A stretch of 64,000 bases of DNA from Elgaria multicarinata webbii. Lineage: Eukaryota > Chordata > Lepidosauria > Squamata > Anguidae. The position numbers and the translations under genes were made by a program. The stretch is taken from contig NC_086172.1 of the NCBI RefSeq assembly GCF_023053635.1, forward strand, positions 120,503,681-120,567,680, read 5' to 3'. Shown one piece after another: positions 38,101 to 51,700 of the stretch; the stretch's first letter is position 1, and each line of letters starts with the position of its first letter. Under the pieces are notes generated by a model. It was not told where the DNA came from and searched no databases. It saw only the letters and a program-made list of their open reading frames with translations.

Positions 38101-41100
38101 TGTACACAGCCATACACTTCTTGAAGAAAGGGTAGAATATAAATCTAAATTTTACTACTAAAAATAATAATTATAAAATATCTCTGAATTCACTTTCAGA
38201 ATCTCGCATGTCTCAGTATATATGTTCTTAGATTAACTGTGAGAAATGGGTCTTGAAGCCAGTCCTGACTCTCTGATAAGTGTATCTATCTGATAGATGT
38301 GTTCTGAAATATGTGCTTGTCTCATTTACATTTTTAGCTGTACGCTTACAAATCTTACAAATGGGTAGCCCTGGGCAGCTGTGCTCAAGGTTTGTTTCTT
38401 GAGGAAGGATGTGTTGCTGCTGATGTATTGTTTTGCTGTCTGGAGTGTGGGTCTTGGAAAACCCAGATTCAGATCACCAGTTGTCTGAAACTCACTGGGT
38501 AGTCTTGTGCAAGTCGTTCACTTTTAGCCTCTCTGCCTTAAAGGGTTGTTGCGCAGCTCCTCTGAGCTCCTTGGAAGGAGAAAAGGTGGGATACATTATT
38601 GTACAGTAAGTGAAGCCAGGACAAGGTAGAGCTTCTTGGACTGGTGTGATTCTGAGAGGCCCCGGAGGACCAGGTTTGGCCCATTGGCCAAAGGTCCCCC
38701 ACCTCTAGTCTATAGAGAGAGGGATGATTTCACTGTCTCTTAGGTCCCTTGAGGGTATGATATCCGCCCCCCTTTGGCTATGTGCTGGGAAAAGCCAACA
38801 GAAATGAGTCATTTCCCAGAGTTTAAGGACAATAATTTACCTTTCTTCCTCTGCCTGACTGCCCTGCTAGGCTTTTTGTATGCCTTGATTTGCTGAGCTG
38901 GGGTCTGCTTCACTGCACTTCTCACTGACAAGGAAAGCTGAATAACATGTCTAGATTAAATTTCACATTTTTTTTCCTTTTTGGTTTGCATGTTCAGAAG
39001 CAACAACGGTGACAAACTCTGGATGCTAGGACTGTCTGCTTCCAAAGGAACAGAGGCAGGAGTTTCCAGGCTAGTCAGCTGTTTCAGTAGACCTCTTTCC
39101 AGGCTATTTCTGCTGGTCTGTCAGACCAGCTGTATGTGGTACTGTGGAGGCAGAGACTGGCAAAGAGAGAGAGAGAGAGATGGAGTCTGCAAGTAACCCT
39201 TTCAGACCCAGAAATTTAAAAAAAAGGCTTGAAGAAGCAGAAATGCAAGCCAAATTCCTAGACTTAACTAAGATGTTGCAAGGTGGAATTGCCTTGTAAA
39301 AAAATCTGTCCGAACAAGACATTGTTTTTGTCCATGAAGCCTAAAATCCTCCAGGATCCAAACTGTGACATTTTAGAGCGAGCTCCTCCCGTACAACATT
39401 TTGCATTCATGAGGTGTTTTTTTTCCAGGAATGACCCCCATGGGTGCCAATATGTATATTTCTTCTAAGTTAAATATCCATACTTTTTGCCTGTGCCTTA
39501 CTTCTTCAGTTCAGGAATCTGGCCTACGGTCACAACATCTTCTGTCAGCAAAGTGTATGGATGATCCACTCAGACAAAATACTTTCTGACACATGTATGT
39601 ATGCATGACATTCAGTTCTGGACTCATCCTGTGAACTGAAATCCCAGCTCCTATTTATTTAGCTTTAAAAATCTAAACTTTAGCATTGGTCACACACAAA
39701 AGGGACAATATTGTTTTTATGGTTATCATTCTAGAAGCCAGTTAAACGGAACCATTTTAAACATGCTTATAATGTTGTCTACTGTACTTGGATATAATGG
39801 GCAGTATCCAGTACTGCTGTTACACTCCCACTTGTTCTGTTGGGAAAGTGGGACCCACCGCTTAGAAAACAAAAAGTAAGCTATTCAAAAAACAATCCCT
39901 CGAACAAACAGAAGCGCTTGCTTCTGAATCGGGACAGCTACATTGACCTTCCTGATTCTTGAAAATAGTGTTTCTGCTTACTTTTTTAACCGCTAGTTCA
40001 TCATTGCATCAGTGGTGCATAGGCAGACTTGGATAATCTCCAACGGGTTGTATCCAATGTTAGTGCTGCTTAGAGTAGCATGGGACATAAATTAGACCAA
40101 CATTAGATGCAAGCCAATTAGTACATTTGGTATCAGCCACAATATTCCCAATTCCATGATGTTAGTCGCATATGCTTAGAGATGCTGATTTCTCCCCAGT
40201 TATAAGCATACATATTTTAGCAGCCCTTAGAAAACGCCAGATGAAAGGCGTGTTCACACAGAGGTTTAACATGGTTGAGACTTCAATTTAGTTTGCAATG
40301 CAAATGTAAAATCTGCATTGGCCAGAATGCTCATTCTGATTACAGATGCTTTTCTTCCACTTTAACCATTGTCAGCCCTTCACATAAACTTCAGAAAAGA
40401 GGATCAAAGTCAATTTAAGCCTCCTGCATTAAAATGCTCGGATTCTACGTGACTGTTCCCTTTCAAGTGATCTAATAAAGCTATAAGATCACGTGGGATA
40501 TCGCAACCTATCTCTTTTATTTATGTATGTATATATAAATATGCCCTTTCTCTGGCTTTTCTAATATATGTACAAAAATTAAAAATCCCCCTTTGCAAAA
40601 ATCACATGTCCAGTTTTCTCCAGTTGTTGTTTTACAGATTGTATCTGATGTCAAGTAACATTGATAATCGTATCATAAAACCAAATCTCTTTTCCTGCCA
40701 GAGACACTGTGTTGATCTTTAGGAATTAAGCTCACTGGGCACAGTGTCAAAATGTCATGGTGTGGTAGGAATCTTTTGACACTGCATTAAACTGCATCAC
40801 TGTATTGCAGTGCAGAGATGCTAAATTGCATCAAGGCAGATAGGTGGTAAGGAAGCCTCTTAGGCTGGGCAGCCACTTGGTATACACCCAATCTGAGAGC
40901 CAGTGTGGCGTAGTGGCTAAAGTGTCAGACTAGGAGTCAGGAGATCCGAGTTCTAGTCCCCACTCGGCCATGGAAGCTCACTGGGTGACTTTGGGCCAGT
41001 CACAGACTCTCAGACCAACCTACCTCACAGGGTTGTTGTGAGGATAACATGGAGAGGAAGAGGATTATGTATGCCGCCTTGGGTTCCTTGGAGGAAAAAA

Positions 41101-44100
41101 GGCAGGATATAAATGCAATAATAAATAAAATAAATAAATAAACTGACGGCAATGAAGCGAAAAGGGAGATGGCTAGAACGCAGGTGGAGGATAACTCAAA
41201 CCAAATTTGATTGAACACAGATTGAGCACATTGTCAAGCCTATTCTGTGGAGGTGAAAGTAACAGATAAAGAGTTCTTTTCCTCTACCACTGCATCTTCT
41301 CAGTGTCATCTACTGGAGTTTTTCAGATGATTAGAGGCCTGTTACATTCTGGCCCAGAGAAAAGTACAGTGAAAACCTTGGTAGCACACTGTGACAAGTT
41401 TGTGAGACGCTCTGAAGATAAAGTCACATCTGTCATGATTTAGACTCTACATTGGAAGCTATGCCATTAGTGGAGGTGTCTGGGCTACCATGTGGTCCAG
41501 TTTTATTAAATGAGTTTCAGTTATTGAGGCCTGAGAATGCAAACAAGGAACTTGGACAGGTTTGGTTGACTACCTTCTTGCTTGACATTTGCCTGTATTG
41601 GCTCATTATTTCAAATAGGGAAGGGGTGTCCAGCTGGGTCCAAGAGATTGTTTATTGCTAAAAGCAATAAAAAGGCTTTCTTCACATATGTGAATAGGAG
41701 GAAAGAAATGGTTCAACTGCTTAATGAGGATGGCAAATTGATAACCAACAACAAAGAAAAGGCCGAAGTACTCAATTCCTACTTTGGCTCAGTCTTTTCC
41801 CAAAAGCGGGTCTTTGACCCCCCTGGAAAAAGTGAAGCACACGCTGAGGGGGCAGGATTGCTTGAGATTGATAAATAAATGGTCAAGGAACACCTAATTT
41901 CTTTGAACGAGTTCAAATCTCCAGGGCCTGATGAACTGCATCCTAGAATAATAAAGGATCTGGCGGAAGAACTCTCAGAACCACTGTCTCTTGTCCCTCG
42001 CCCTTTCAGGATCATAATAGCTTCAAGTTTGTCTCTCATCATGCAGAATGACATGAATCACCATATTGAGGTTGTTGTGCAATGCCTGGAAAGAGATCTG
42101 TTGATTCCTGGTCACAAATGTATGATCTCATAATCCTCCACTCTGGTCATTTTTTAGGCAAGTAGGGGAGGCTGCAGAAAAGAACTGTTTCCTCTTCTGC
42201 TATCCCATCTTCGGGACATGCATTGGCAGAAATGCTTGCTGACTCCATAGCTGTTCAGGTGGCTTGTTCCCAGGAGTCACCTAGAGACAAACAGGGACAT
42301 TGGCTCTTTTGCACAAGACTGGCTTTCGCAGCTACATTGGCAGCTAGCAGCAGCTTCTCCCTTTCAGTTGGCTGAAGAGAGGACTGGCGAACTCTTGGTA
42401 CACTGTGTGCTCTGCATATTGCATCATGTAGGCTGAAGATCCCACAGGTTTCTTGCATGCTGAAACCCAAGAACAGCTACTGGGTAGCTACTACAGAGCA
42501 TATTGATTTAAATCTTCGTGATTGGGCAGAAAAATCCTAGGGATGCGTCTTCAGCATCCATAGCCCTGCTAGCTTGCTGTGGCCGAGTGGGAGGTGGGGC
42601 AGGGAATCTTTTTCCTTGTCCCTTCCCATTGAGGGAAGTAACTATGCCAGTCCCAGAGCTGGTATAGCATTGGGAGCCTTTTCTGTTTGCATGGGGCGGG
42701 GCGGTTGAGGGGGCTTTGGATCCTATGAATCCTCAGCCACCCAAGATATGCCCAGTTTTCATAGGTGTACACGCACACACACACACCACCCCCGTCATTA
42801 TGAAGATGCCAGCAGATCTTTGCAGAAGCATACCAGGGCACCTTCAACTGTGAGCATGTCCCGCCAACAGACCTTCCAATGGGCTGCACTTCCAAGTGCC
42901 CTTCAGCCACTATCCCGAGCAGCTTAGGATTCCTCCCTAAATCAGTTGTTTAAATCAGCAATGGGGGCGGGTGGGGGAAATACAGGTTTAAGTAATTTAT
43001 TTAAATGAAGTGTTCCATTAATATTCTTCATATACTTCCTAAACAATGGTGCAAATATGACTGCTATACCATGTTAACTTACAACTAACAGTGCAATCCT
43101 ATGCAAACCTACTCAAAAGTAAGTCTTATTGAGTTCAGTGGGACTTATTCCTAACTAAGTGTGTTTAGAGTTGCACCCTAAACTGAGTATTTTTTATACA
43201 ATGTATGAGGTGATACATTGACCCTGTTCAGACAACATGCCAAGCCACGATGGTTAAGCATTTTGAGCTATACATTATGATTTAGTGTGTTGTGTAAACC
43301 ATTCCTAACCAAGGTGGGTACATAACCACAGTTTAAACATGCTCACTAACCATTTGCTGCAAAAGGGTTAGCGGCCTAGCTGTGCCTAGCATGTTGTCTG
43401 AACAGGTCCATTGTATATTTTTTTAGATAACTTGTTTTTCAAAACCAATTTAGAAAAGTTAATGGATCCTTTTGCTGATTACCTGTATTATTCAAATTAT
43501 TTAACGTTATTCTTTGGGATAAATGTAATATTTCCAATTAAAAAGAAATAAATCTGTTTGAAATTTTAAAAAAGTATTTTATCCACTCTAGGCTACAAAT
43601 AGTTGTACAAACAGGAATCCTTTCCCCCATATTTCTAGAGAAGCTGCCTGTGCCCTAGTGACATTCATGGCCTTATATTAATCACAAGCATCTAATGTCT
43701 GTTATAAGCTTATTTTTCCTTGCTTAGCATATGACAAAATCCTACCTTGATTGCGCTTGATCAGTGAGAATTGAGTGGCTTTAGTTTAGATGTCTGTTTA
43801 GGCAGGCATTTTACAGGAGGCAGCACTCTCAGTACAGCAGCAGAAAAACCTACTCGATGGAGCTGCTTTCTTTCACACTGTCGGTTGCTTCTGAAGTTAA
43901 GGAAGAAGTGAGTGTCTTGCACTTTGGGAAAGAAAGCAGGGACATATACAGAAAGCAGGGACATGCATCCCACCTCTGGCAGTGGGATGCGCAAAGGGTC
44001 TGATGGTACCAGGGATGAGTCATGAGTGGACAAGCCAGCCCAAGACATTTTGCTGCCTGAGGCAAAGGACAAAATGGTGCCCCTTCTGGACTAGTAGTAG

Positions 44101-45666
44101 AATCTTTTGTTCTGGTATCGTGGAAGATGGGACAGCATCTTCCACCATACCTGAAACTTGCTTAGAGGGGGTTAGGGCAAGCTCCCTCTCTCTCCCCTCC
44201 AACACCTTGTTGACACCTTCCAGCATCTGCTGCCTGAGGCGACTGCATCACTTTGCCTAATGACAGGGCCGGTCCTGCTCACGAGCAGTGCAATCCTATA
44301 TATGTTAACTAAGAAATAAGTCCTATTGAGTCCAGTGGGGCTTACCCACAGATAAGTGGGTAAAGGATTTCAGCTTAGCAGACAGAAGAGTGGGAAGAAG
44401 GCGCCTGAAATGGATATGAGGAGTACAAGAGGCCTTGCTCACCTCTGACACAGTGCAAGGCAGCCCGCGAAGGATCCCAAGGCCTTGGAATTCCAGGCTG
44501 GAGGGGATAGAAAGGAATGCAGTAGCATCTTGAATATTATGCCTAAAATGTGAGTATTGGAATTCATAGGCCATGAACTTTTAAAGAGCAGATTTGGTTA
44601 ATGTTTGTTGCTTCAGTGAATGTCTTGCCCCCATGACATTTTCCAGTGAATATAACTCTCTCTTGTTAGTTAGGGTCTATCCAGGTATTACAGGGGAGAT
44701 GGGGCTGCTGCCAACCTGTGTCTTCCCCATCCCTCATCCACCATGTCCAATCTCTCTAATAAAGTTTCCCTGTCCTGTTCCAATTAATTGGCTCTTACGT
44801 GGGGCAGAGAAATCTGGGTGTGATGTTGTAACAGAAGCTCTTAGTATCAGTAATGGGCGTAAATTCCCAAATATTTGGCTACTTGGGACAATAGAGGCGG
44901 AGCGAGTCAAGTGAGTCACCGCAGTGTACGAGTTAAACAGCAGGCTGATTCAGCATCCCTGCATCAGGGTAACCCAAGCAAACAGGTCCTGGAAAAAATG
45001 TTCCTTGGTGTCATTTTCACTGAGATCCAGCGTACTTTCTTTCCCCCCACATGGCTTTCTCCATCTCTTCTTCTTCCTTTGCTGTTTTCTCCCCATTGCT
45101 TCTGTTTGGCCCTTGCCTACAGTGGAGCTGGCCTCAGTGGCTGCAACAAGCAGCAGATGCAGAAGCAGCAGATGGACTTAGCTATTGGATCCCTCTCAAT
45201 AGCCATCTTTCCCGGTGCACATAGACAATAGCTGGCTGATGTGGGTAGGGAGGGGGTGGGAGCAGGGCCATAGGCTGGAGTCGGGGGTGGGGAGCGATGG
45301 GCCCCCTTTGTGCCATGCGCCGTTTACCCTTGCAGCTACAAGGCCGCTTTGTTCTTTTCCTCAGGACACGCTGAATAACAATTCTCTGGGGAAAAAGCAC
45401 AGTTGGCAGGAGCGAGTGTCCCGGTCGTCATCCCCTCTGAAAACGGGTGAGTTCATTGCTTTGCAGAGGCTGGCTCTCTTTCTGCCATCTCTCCCCTTTT
45501 GCATGCTGTTACATTCTCTGTCGCTTGGGCCTCCTCTCTACATCCTTCTAGAGCCTTTTCACTTTGGCCTGCATCTTGAAATGGATGCTATCATTTTATT
45601 AATTGACTGGTGGGACCTGAGCCATTTGGGAGTTTACTTTCTCTGCATGCAATCCTTTAAACCAAG

Positions 45667-45701
<35 letters not shown>

Positions 45702-48700
45702 CTTTCTTTCCTTCCTTCTTTCCCAATCTCGACTAATATACTGGCTCCTACATGGTTTGGGTCCAGGCTACCTGCAGGATCGCCTTCTCCCGTACAATCC
45801 GCCCAGCAAACTCAGGTCCTCTGGGAAGAATTTACTTCAGTCAGTGAAAACTAGGCTGACAACCATTACCCAGAGGAACTCTTCTGCTGCTGTTCCCAGA
45901 CTGTGGAATGGCCTGCCAAGAGAGATTCACCAACTTAACAGTCTTTCTGAATTTAAAAAAAGCTATAAAGACTGATCTCTTCCTGCAGGTCTACCCAGTC
46001 GAATTTTAAAATGGCTGTTATTTTAATAATGTATTAGTTTTATACGTTTTAAATCAGTTTTATATATTTTATAGTATTTTTTATATTTGATGTTGTTCCC
46101 CACCTCGATCCAGAGGGAGAGGTGGGTAATTGTTGTTGTTGTTGTTCCATCAACTCAAGAGAATCTGTAGCACGAGAACTAGTGTGATGTGGTGGATAGA
46201 TTGTTGGACCTGATTCAAATCCGTTGTCAGACGTGAAGCTCACTGGATGGCTTTGAGTAAATCACTCTCTCGGTCTAACCCACCTCACAGAGTGGCTGTG
46301 AGGGGAAACCCCGTGTGTTCCACCTTGGGCTCCTTGGAGTAAGGGTGGGATACAAAATAAGGAGAAACCCATTTATGCCACCTTCTACATGGAGCAAGGG
46401 CAGCATCAGTGGTACAGCTAGGGCTAGACCTTGGGGCCAACGTCCAGGCTCCACAGTCCAGTTCATGAGGGCATCAGAAGCAAGCTCCATTTTATTCATG
46501 TAGTCATGATCATGCTATGATTTAAGTAAGCTTAAAATGCAAAATTGCACATGCTCAAAGTTTGTTTGCTTTTAAATCAGTGTTAAATCAGTGTTTCAAA
46601 TCAACTGTTCTTACATAGAAGGAATGCAAAAGCAGTTGTAAAGCATGGTGACTGAGAAGGAAAGAGAAACGTTACTTGTGTGCTTCACAACTTAAGTAAT
46701 TCACAAGCCTGTCTAAAGCCACTACCACCACCACCACCCACCCACACCATTAAGTTCAGGGACTAAAATGACCTAGTTGCAACACTGGGTGAGATACAAA
46801 CTCAACATGAACCTTTCAGTTCCTGGAAACTGGTTCCTTTGCAATTGGCTCTAGTCTTGGACGTACAATTCCAAATACTGGCCATTCCAAAAGGAAGGTT
46901 TTATAACAACTTTGGATGTGAATGGTAATGCTTAGGCGTTGGGATACAAAATGCATCCATTATTGACTATGTCCATTCAGGTGGGCAATGTCATGTCCCA
47001 GAGGCTACACGGTGTCTGCTCAGCCCCTTAGATTTAGTCCCTTGAGACGTTGGATGTCGAACAGCTGTTTTTGACACTGCTTTGAAGTAACTGTGTGAGA
47101 TGTACCAAAACACAGTTGTTGTTGTTTCATTGGCTGTCGTATGTGTTCTTCTCTTTCCCTCCCCATTGCCTACCCATAGGTGAGCAGACCCCTCCCCATG
47201 ACCACGTTTGCCTGAGTGATGAGGTCAATCACCAAAACAGCACAACCTCCACCAAAGATCGAGGCACGTCTACGGAGAGCCCGTGCCGGCGTACAGCGGC
47301 CACACAGGTTGCGACCGCCTGCGTTGCCTCCTCCCGGGCACTGGAGAAGCAGCAGGCTGCTAACCGTCCCCCACCCCAGAATCCCACCATTGTGGTCGTG
47401 ACAAGGGGGCCAGAAGCTTACCGGGACCGCATTCGCTACCAGACAGATGTGAGGCTGGAGGCCACTGAGGAGATTTACCTGACACCAGTCCAAAAGAATT
47501 CTGACCCCCTGGAGTCTGAGAAGCCATTTATGTCACAGTCCAGTGACAACCGGATGTCTATCAGCTCTGACATAGACACTTCCAGCTACCCACAACTGAC
47601 AGGAAAACCCAACGCCTCCATCAGTGAGGAGGATGAGGTGCTGGACTACTTGTCCTCACCTGACAAAATGAACGCACCCAGGACTGTATATGGCAGCAGC
47701 AATGGTGGCTACCGGCCTTGCCACAGCCTCCAGAGGGCATCGGTGAGCTCTGACACCAGCGCCCTCTCCTACGATTCAGTCAAATACACGCTTGTGGTAG
47801 ATGAGGATGTGCAGCTGGAACTAGTTAGCCTGAAGCAGTGTTACTCAGGTTACAGCGACGAGAGTGATTCGGCCACCGTCTACGACAACTGTGTCTCCTC
47901 ACCCTATGAATCGGCCATCGGGGAGGAATATGAGGAGGATGCCTTGAAACGGGACTCTGTCTGTCTCTCTGAGGACTCCACACCTGAGGCAGACATCCAT
48001 TTCTCCAAGAAGTTCCTCAACGTCTTCATGAGTGGCCGGTCGCGCTCCTCCAGTGAGTGCTGGGGCAGGAGTCCTTTCCAGTGAGCACTGGAATGGAGGG
48101 AGTGGGGAGGGATCTGAAATTTCACTGCAAGGTGATGGCAGTTCCCCCTTACTCAGGCATTAAATCTCAGTGCACTATGGGTCGTGGCAAGGTTGTTAGG
48201 CAGTACAAGTGACAGTTCCAAGAAGAACTGTCCAATATGGCCTCAGAAAATCTTCCCCAACTTGCTGCCCTCCAAATGTTTTCTATCAACCCCAGTTAGC
48301 ATGGCCAACGGTCAGGAATGCTGGGAGTTGTCATCCAAGACAACTGGATGGCACCAGGTAGGATGGAGAAGACTATTTTGGAGCAACTTGAATTCACAGT
48401 GAAAGAACCTCGCAAGTGTGTTTAGAGTCCCTTGGTACCAATGTTGGTGTCTTAACTTATATGATATGGAACAAATCTTCCCTAACCGGAACCGTGTGTA
48501 GCCACGGCGTATTGCTTTCTTAGAACTGCAGCACATCTTATTGTTTTTAATGGCAATTCTTGAGGATGTCTGCAATCTTTAAAAATCTTAAAGGCTATGG
48601 GGAGTTTAAAATGGCAGCCCTCAGAACCTGAAAAATAGCATTTCTAAAAAGAGCACTGACAGAATTAAGCAGGGAGTGTGGGGAGGAATTCTATACATGC

Positions 48701-51700
48701 CCTGTTTTGAGAGCTTTAGAAAGTTTTCATTCTTCTCTGCAATGATGATATCTAATTGTCTTCTGAATCAAAAGAATGAACAGGGTTGGACACAGATGAG
48801 AGTTTTTAAGAGAGTTGAAAGCAATATGACATGAGCATTATTACCCTTTGGGTACACACATTTCTTTTGTCCCTTCTGACCAAGCGATTTTGCAGGGTTT
48901 TGAAACACTATGAAGTCTTGTAAAACCTGCTTTTATCAAGGCTGACCGTGAGAGGCGTGTACACACTATAAGCAACAATACAACCCTCATGCCATGTTCA
49001 ACGATGGGGGAAAAGTGTCTCCGGCCTATTGTTCCCTACCATAAGAAGCTACATGACCAGATTACTGGTTGCTCTGATGCAGGTATCCCTCAAGAGGGCA
49101 AAATATGCTTGGTCTTTTCTCCAGTGATTTCCTCAGGAAAAGGCTGGGCAGAAGCGTTGGCATGTTTTGCAGTTAAGATCATTGTCAGGCACTTCTGATG
49201 GACCAAACTGTTGTCTGCACAGTTTGAATGAGAGAGTTATTAGGTGGCTGTAGCTTTTCCCCCCTTCATTTTCAGGTGCTGAATCCTTCGGGCTCTTCTC
49301 TTGTATTATCAATGGGGAGGAGCAGGAGCAGACTCACCGAGCTGTCTTCAGGTGAGTCGAGTGCAGGGAAAACCCTCTGCCCCGGGCAATGCAATCCTCC
49401 CCCCATAACCCCCCACCCAGTGGTGGTATCATCAAATACAAGTGACTTGAATTGGAGGGAAGAAGCCTAAAGTGTAAAGTGTTCTCAGTGGCCAATCTCA
49501 GATTGGGATACACCTAACAAACACACTTGGAACCTGGTTATGATGTGGCTGGCTAACATTAAACATGTAGTCGAACCCCAATAGCAATGTAAATTGCAGA
49601 AAATTGCAGCAGTTACTTCTGCAGAGAAAACAACCATTTACTGAGTGCCCTATTCATGGAAGTAGTCCCTGAAATCTTTTATGAGCAGCACTTCTGATAT
49701 TGCACTGTGCATATGAGCAGTTACTTGCTATGTCAAGCCTAAAGAAATAACATCTGTACTGTTTTATAGGCACTTTCCTCTAGAGTTCTAGCATAGATGT
49801 CCTCGTAGCCAATGAGAGTTCAGGCTCTTACCCTTTGACCTTGGATACAGAATTTTCTATTGGTCTCTTTCTTGAACCTTTGGGCAAGCTTGTACCTTCA
49901 AAGCTTTGGTTAGCAAAGTGCCAGCAATTTTCTCCCCAGGTTTGTGCCTCGTCATGAAGATGAACTAGAACTGGAGGTAGATGACCCTCTGTTGGTGGAG
50001 GTTCAGGCAGAAGATTATTGGTATGAGGCTTATAATATGAGGACAGGCGATCGGGGCATCTTCCCTGCTTACTACGCTATTGAGGTCACCAAGGATCCTG
50101 ATCACATGACAGGTACTGACCCTCATCTATGTTCCTGTTACTTCCTCTTATGTAGGCTTTTCTACCCATTCCCAGGCTGTGTTATTCACCTCTGCTCTTG
50201 CACCTCAGTCCAGGCTCACAGCTATCGACTATACCTGGGCTTTTCCAGTTGCCTGATTAGGTCAGTCTTCAAAGTGGGAGGGGAAAGATGAAGCGGACGT
50301 ACAACTTTCCGCTTACCTGAAGGAGTATAAAAGTACACAACTTGTGCCCCATCCCGGTACTGCCACGTCATTGGCTGAAGCAATAAGAAAGGTGTTTCCT
50401 CTTTATGTCTGATAATATAGGATTTCTGTTTGAATATGATCCTTCTCATCTACCTTGGATTTGGGTTTTTTCAGATTCAAGCAAGACCAGTGATTGGGTG
50501 GATCAGTTCCGGGTGAAGTTTCTTGGCTCAGTCCAGGTTCCATATCACAAAGGAAATGATGTGCTGTGTGCAGCTATGCAGAAGGTACATTTCCTCTCCA
50601 CTCACCGGCCTGCCGCCCAGCTAAACCCTGTTTTTTCTACACCACATTTTATTTGAGGATACATGTGGCATTTTATTTATTTTAAAAAAGCGCCCAAATA
50701 CAATTGAAATATAATACTATCTGAAGGAGATGATAAGTGGAAGGTGGGGAGGAAGATACAGCTACCAGTAAAACCAAATAGGCATACTAACCATTAAGAG
50801 ATTGTCTAAATAAACAGGCCTTTAAAGCCTGCTTAAAAGGGGCAAGGTCCTTAATCTGGCAGATCTCAACAGTTTCTTTGTAGGCTGCTGAACGTGTCTT
50901 TCAAACCTGAACTGCTAGGTTTGTTTAGGAGCTAAATAACCCAGCAGTTAACCTAACAACTAGCCATAGTTTAATGGCTAGGTGGCTTAGCCCCGAAACA
51001 ACCCAGAGGTCTGGGTTTGGACAATGCTCTCAGCAACCTACAGCAGAGTTGCTCATGGGTTGCTGAGTAAAACCGGAACTGGCGGGTGCACCACTGGCAG
51101 CACACCCACTGTCTCCTGCTTGTGCATGATAGCCTGTTGTTATGTATGAACCAGATCACTGTGTCAAACTTGGAGTCTAGGAGGAGGCCTGGTTCCAGAA
51201 GTACTCCCACACTACAAGCCATTTCTTCTCTGGGATGTGTAACCCCATTCAAAATAGACATTTTCACCTCTCCACTATAGTAAGATCGCTTCAGCTTGTA
51301 TAGATTGAGCTTCCTTTTATTCACCCTCATGTAAGTCCATTGCCAACCTGTAACAGAAATTCAGGGATGAAAATACTACACCTGCCATTCAGTTCTAGAG
51401 AGGAACTAGAACTGAATGGCAAGGGGAATTGTGAAGCTGGGATCACACAGCAAATGAAGAATCTGTCATGACCAATGTTGAGATGTTACTTTTGTCTTTA
51501 TCTCTTGCCTTTTCTTCTAAATCTACACACACCTCCAACAATAATGCCAATCTGATGATTTCAAGTTGGTTGAAGTCAAATTGAAGGAGCAAGACCATCG
51601 GGCACTCAACATGTGTGACAGTTGGTATATTTTCTGTTTTGGTACAGATTGCCACTACTCGGCGCCTCACCGTGCACTTTAACCCGCCCTCCAGCTGTGT

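Larger units (their letters stand above)
35364..45364 (+). other. MAPK8IP1: MAPK8IP1 intron 3
   Basis: About 10.0 kb. Holds three SINE copies, a CR1 reverse-transcriptase fragment, MITEs at 43221 and 44033, and several copies of a short palindromic-type repeat. Unassigned tracts include 35.4-36.2 kb, 37.1-37.9 kb, 38.7-40.8 kb and 42.0-43.0 kb. Confidence 0.85.
45447..47179 (+). other. MAPK8IP1: MAPK8IP1 intron 4
   Basis: About 1.7 kb, largely taken up by a plus-strand L2-like LINE 3' end and a SINE; the last 800 bp are unassigned. Confidence 0.85.
49352..51647 (+). other. MAPK8IP1: MAPK8IP1 introns 6-8 (between exons 6 and 9)
   Basis: Introns of 588, 362 and 1,063 bp around exons 7 and 8. 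Intron 8 contains a possible decayed LINE-derived stretch at about 50690-50930; introns 6 and 7 show nothing beyond splice signals. Confidence 0.8.

Noticed and set aside
41582-42133. Two adjoining plus-strand frames resembling a host gene
   Set aside because: Their sequence ([27 protein letters not shown]) is the CR1-type LINE ORF2, with stops; a LINE fossil.
45757-45975. 72-residue frame as an extra MAPK8IP1 exon or separate gene
   Set aside because: It is the C-terminus of an L2-type ORF2, followed by that LINE's 3' end, and it has no place in the JIP1 protein.
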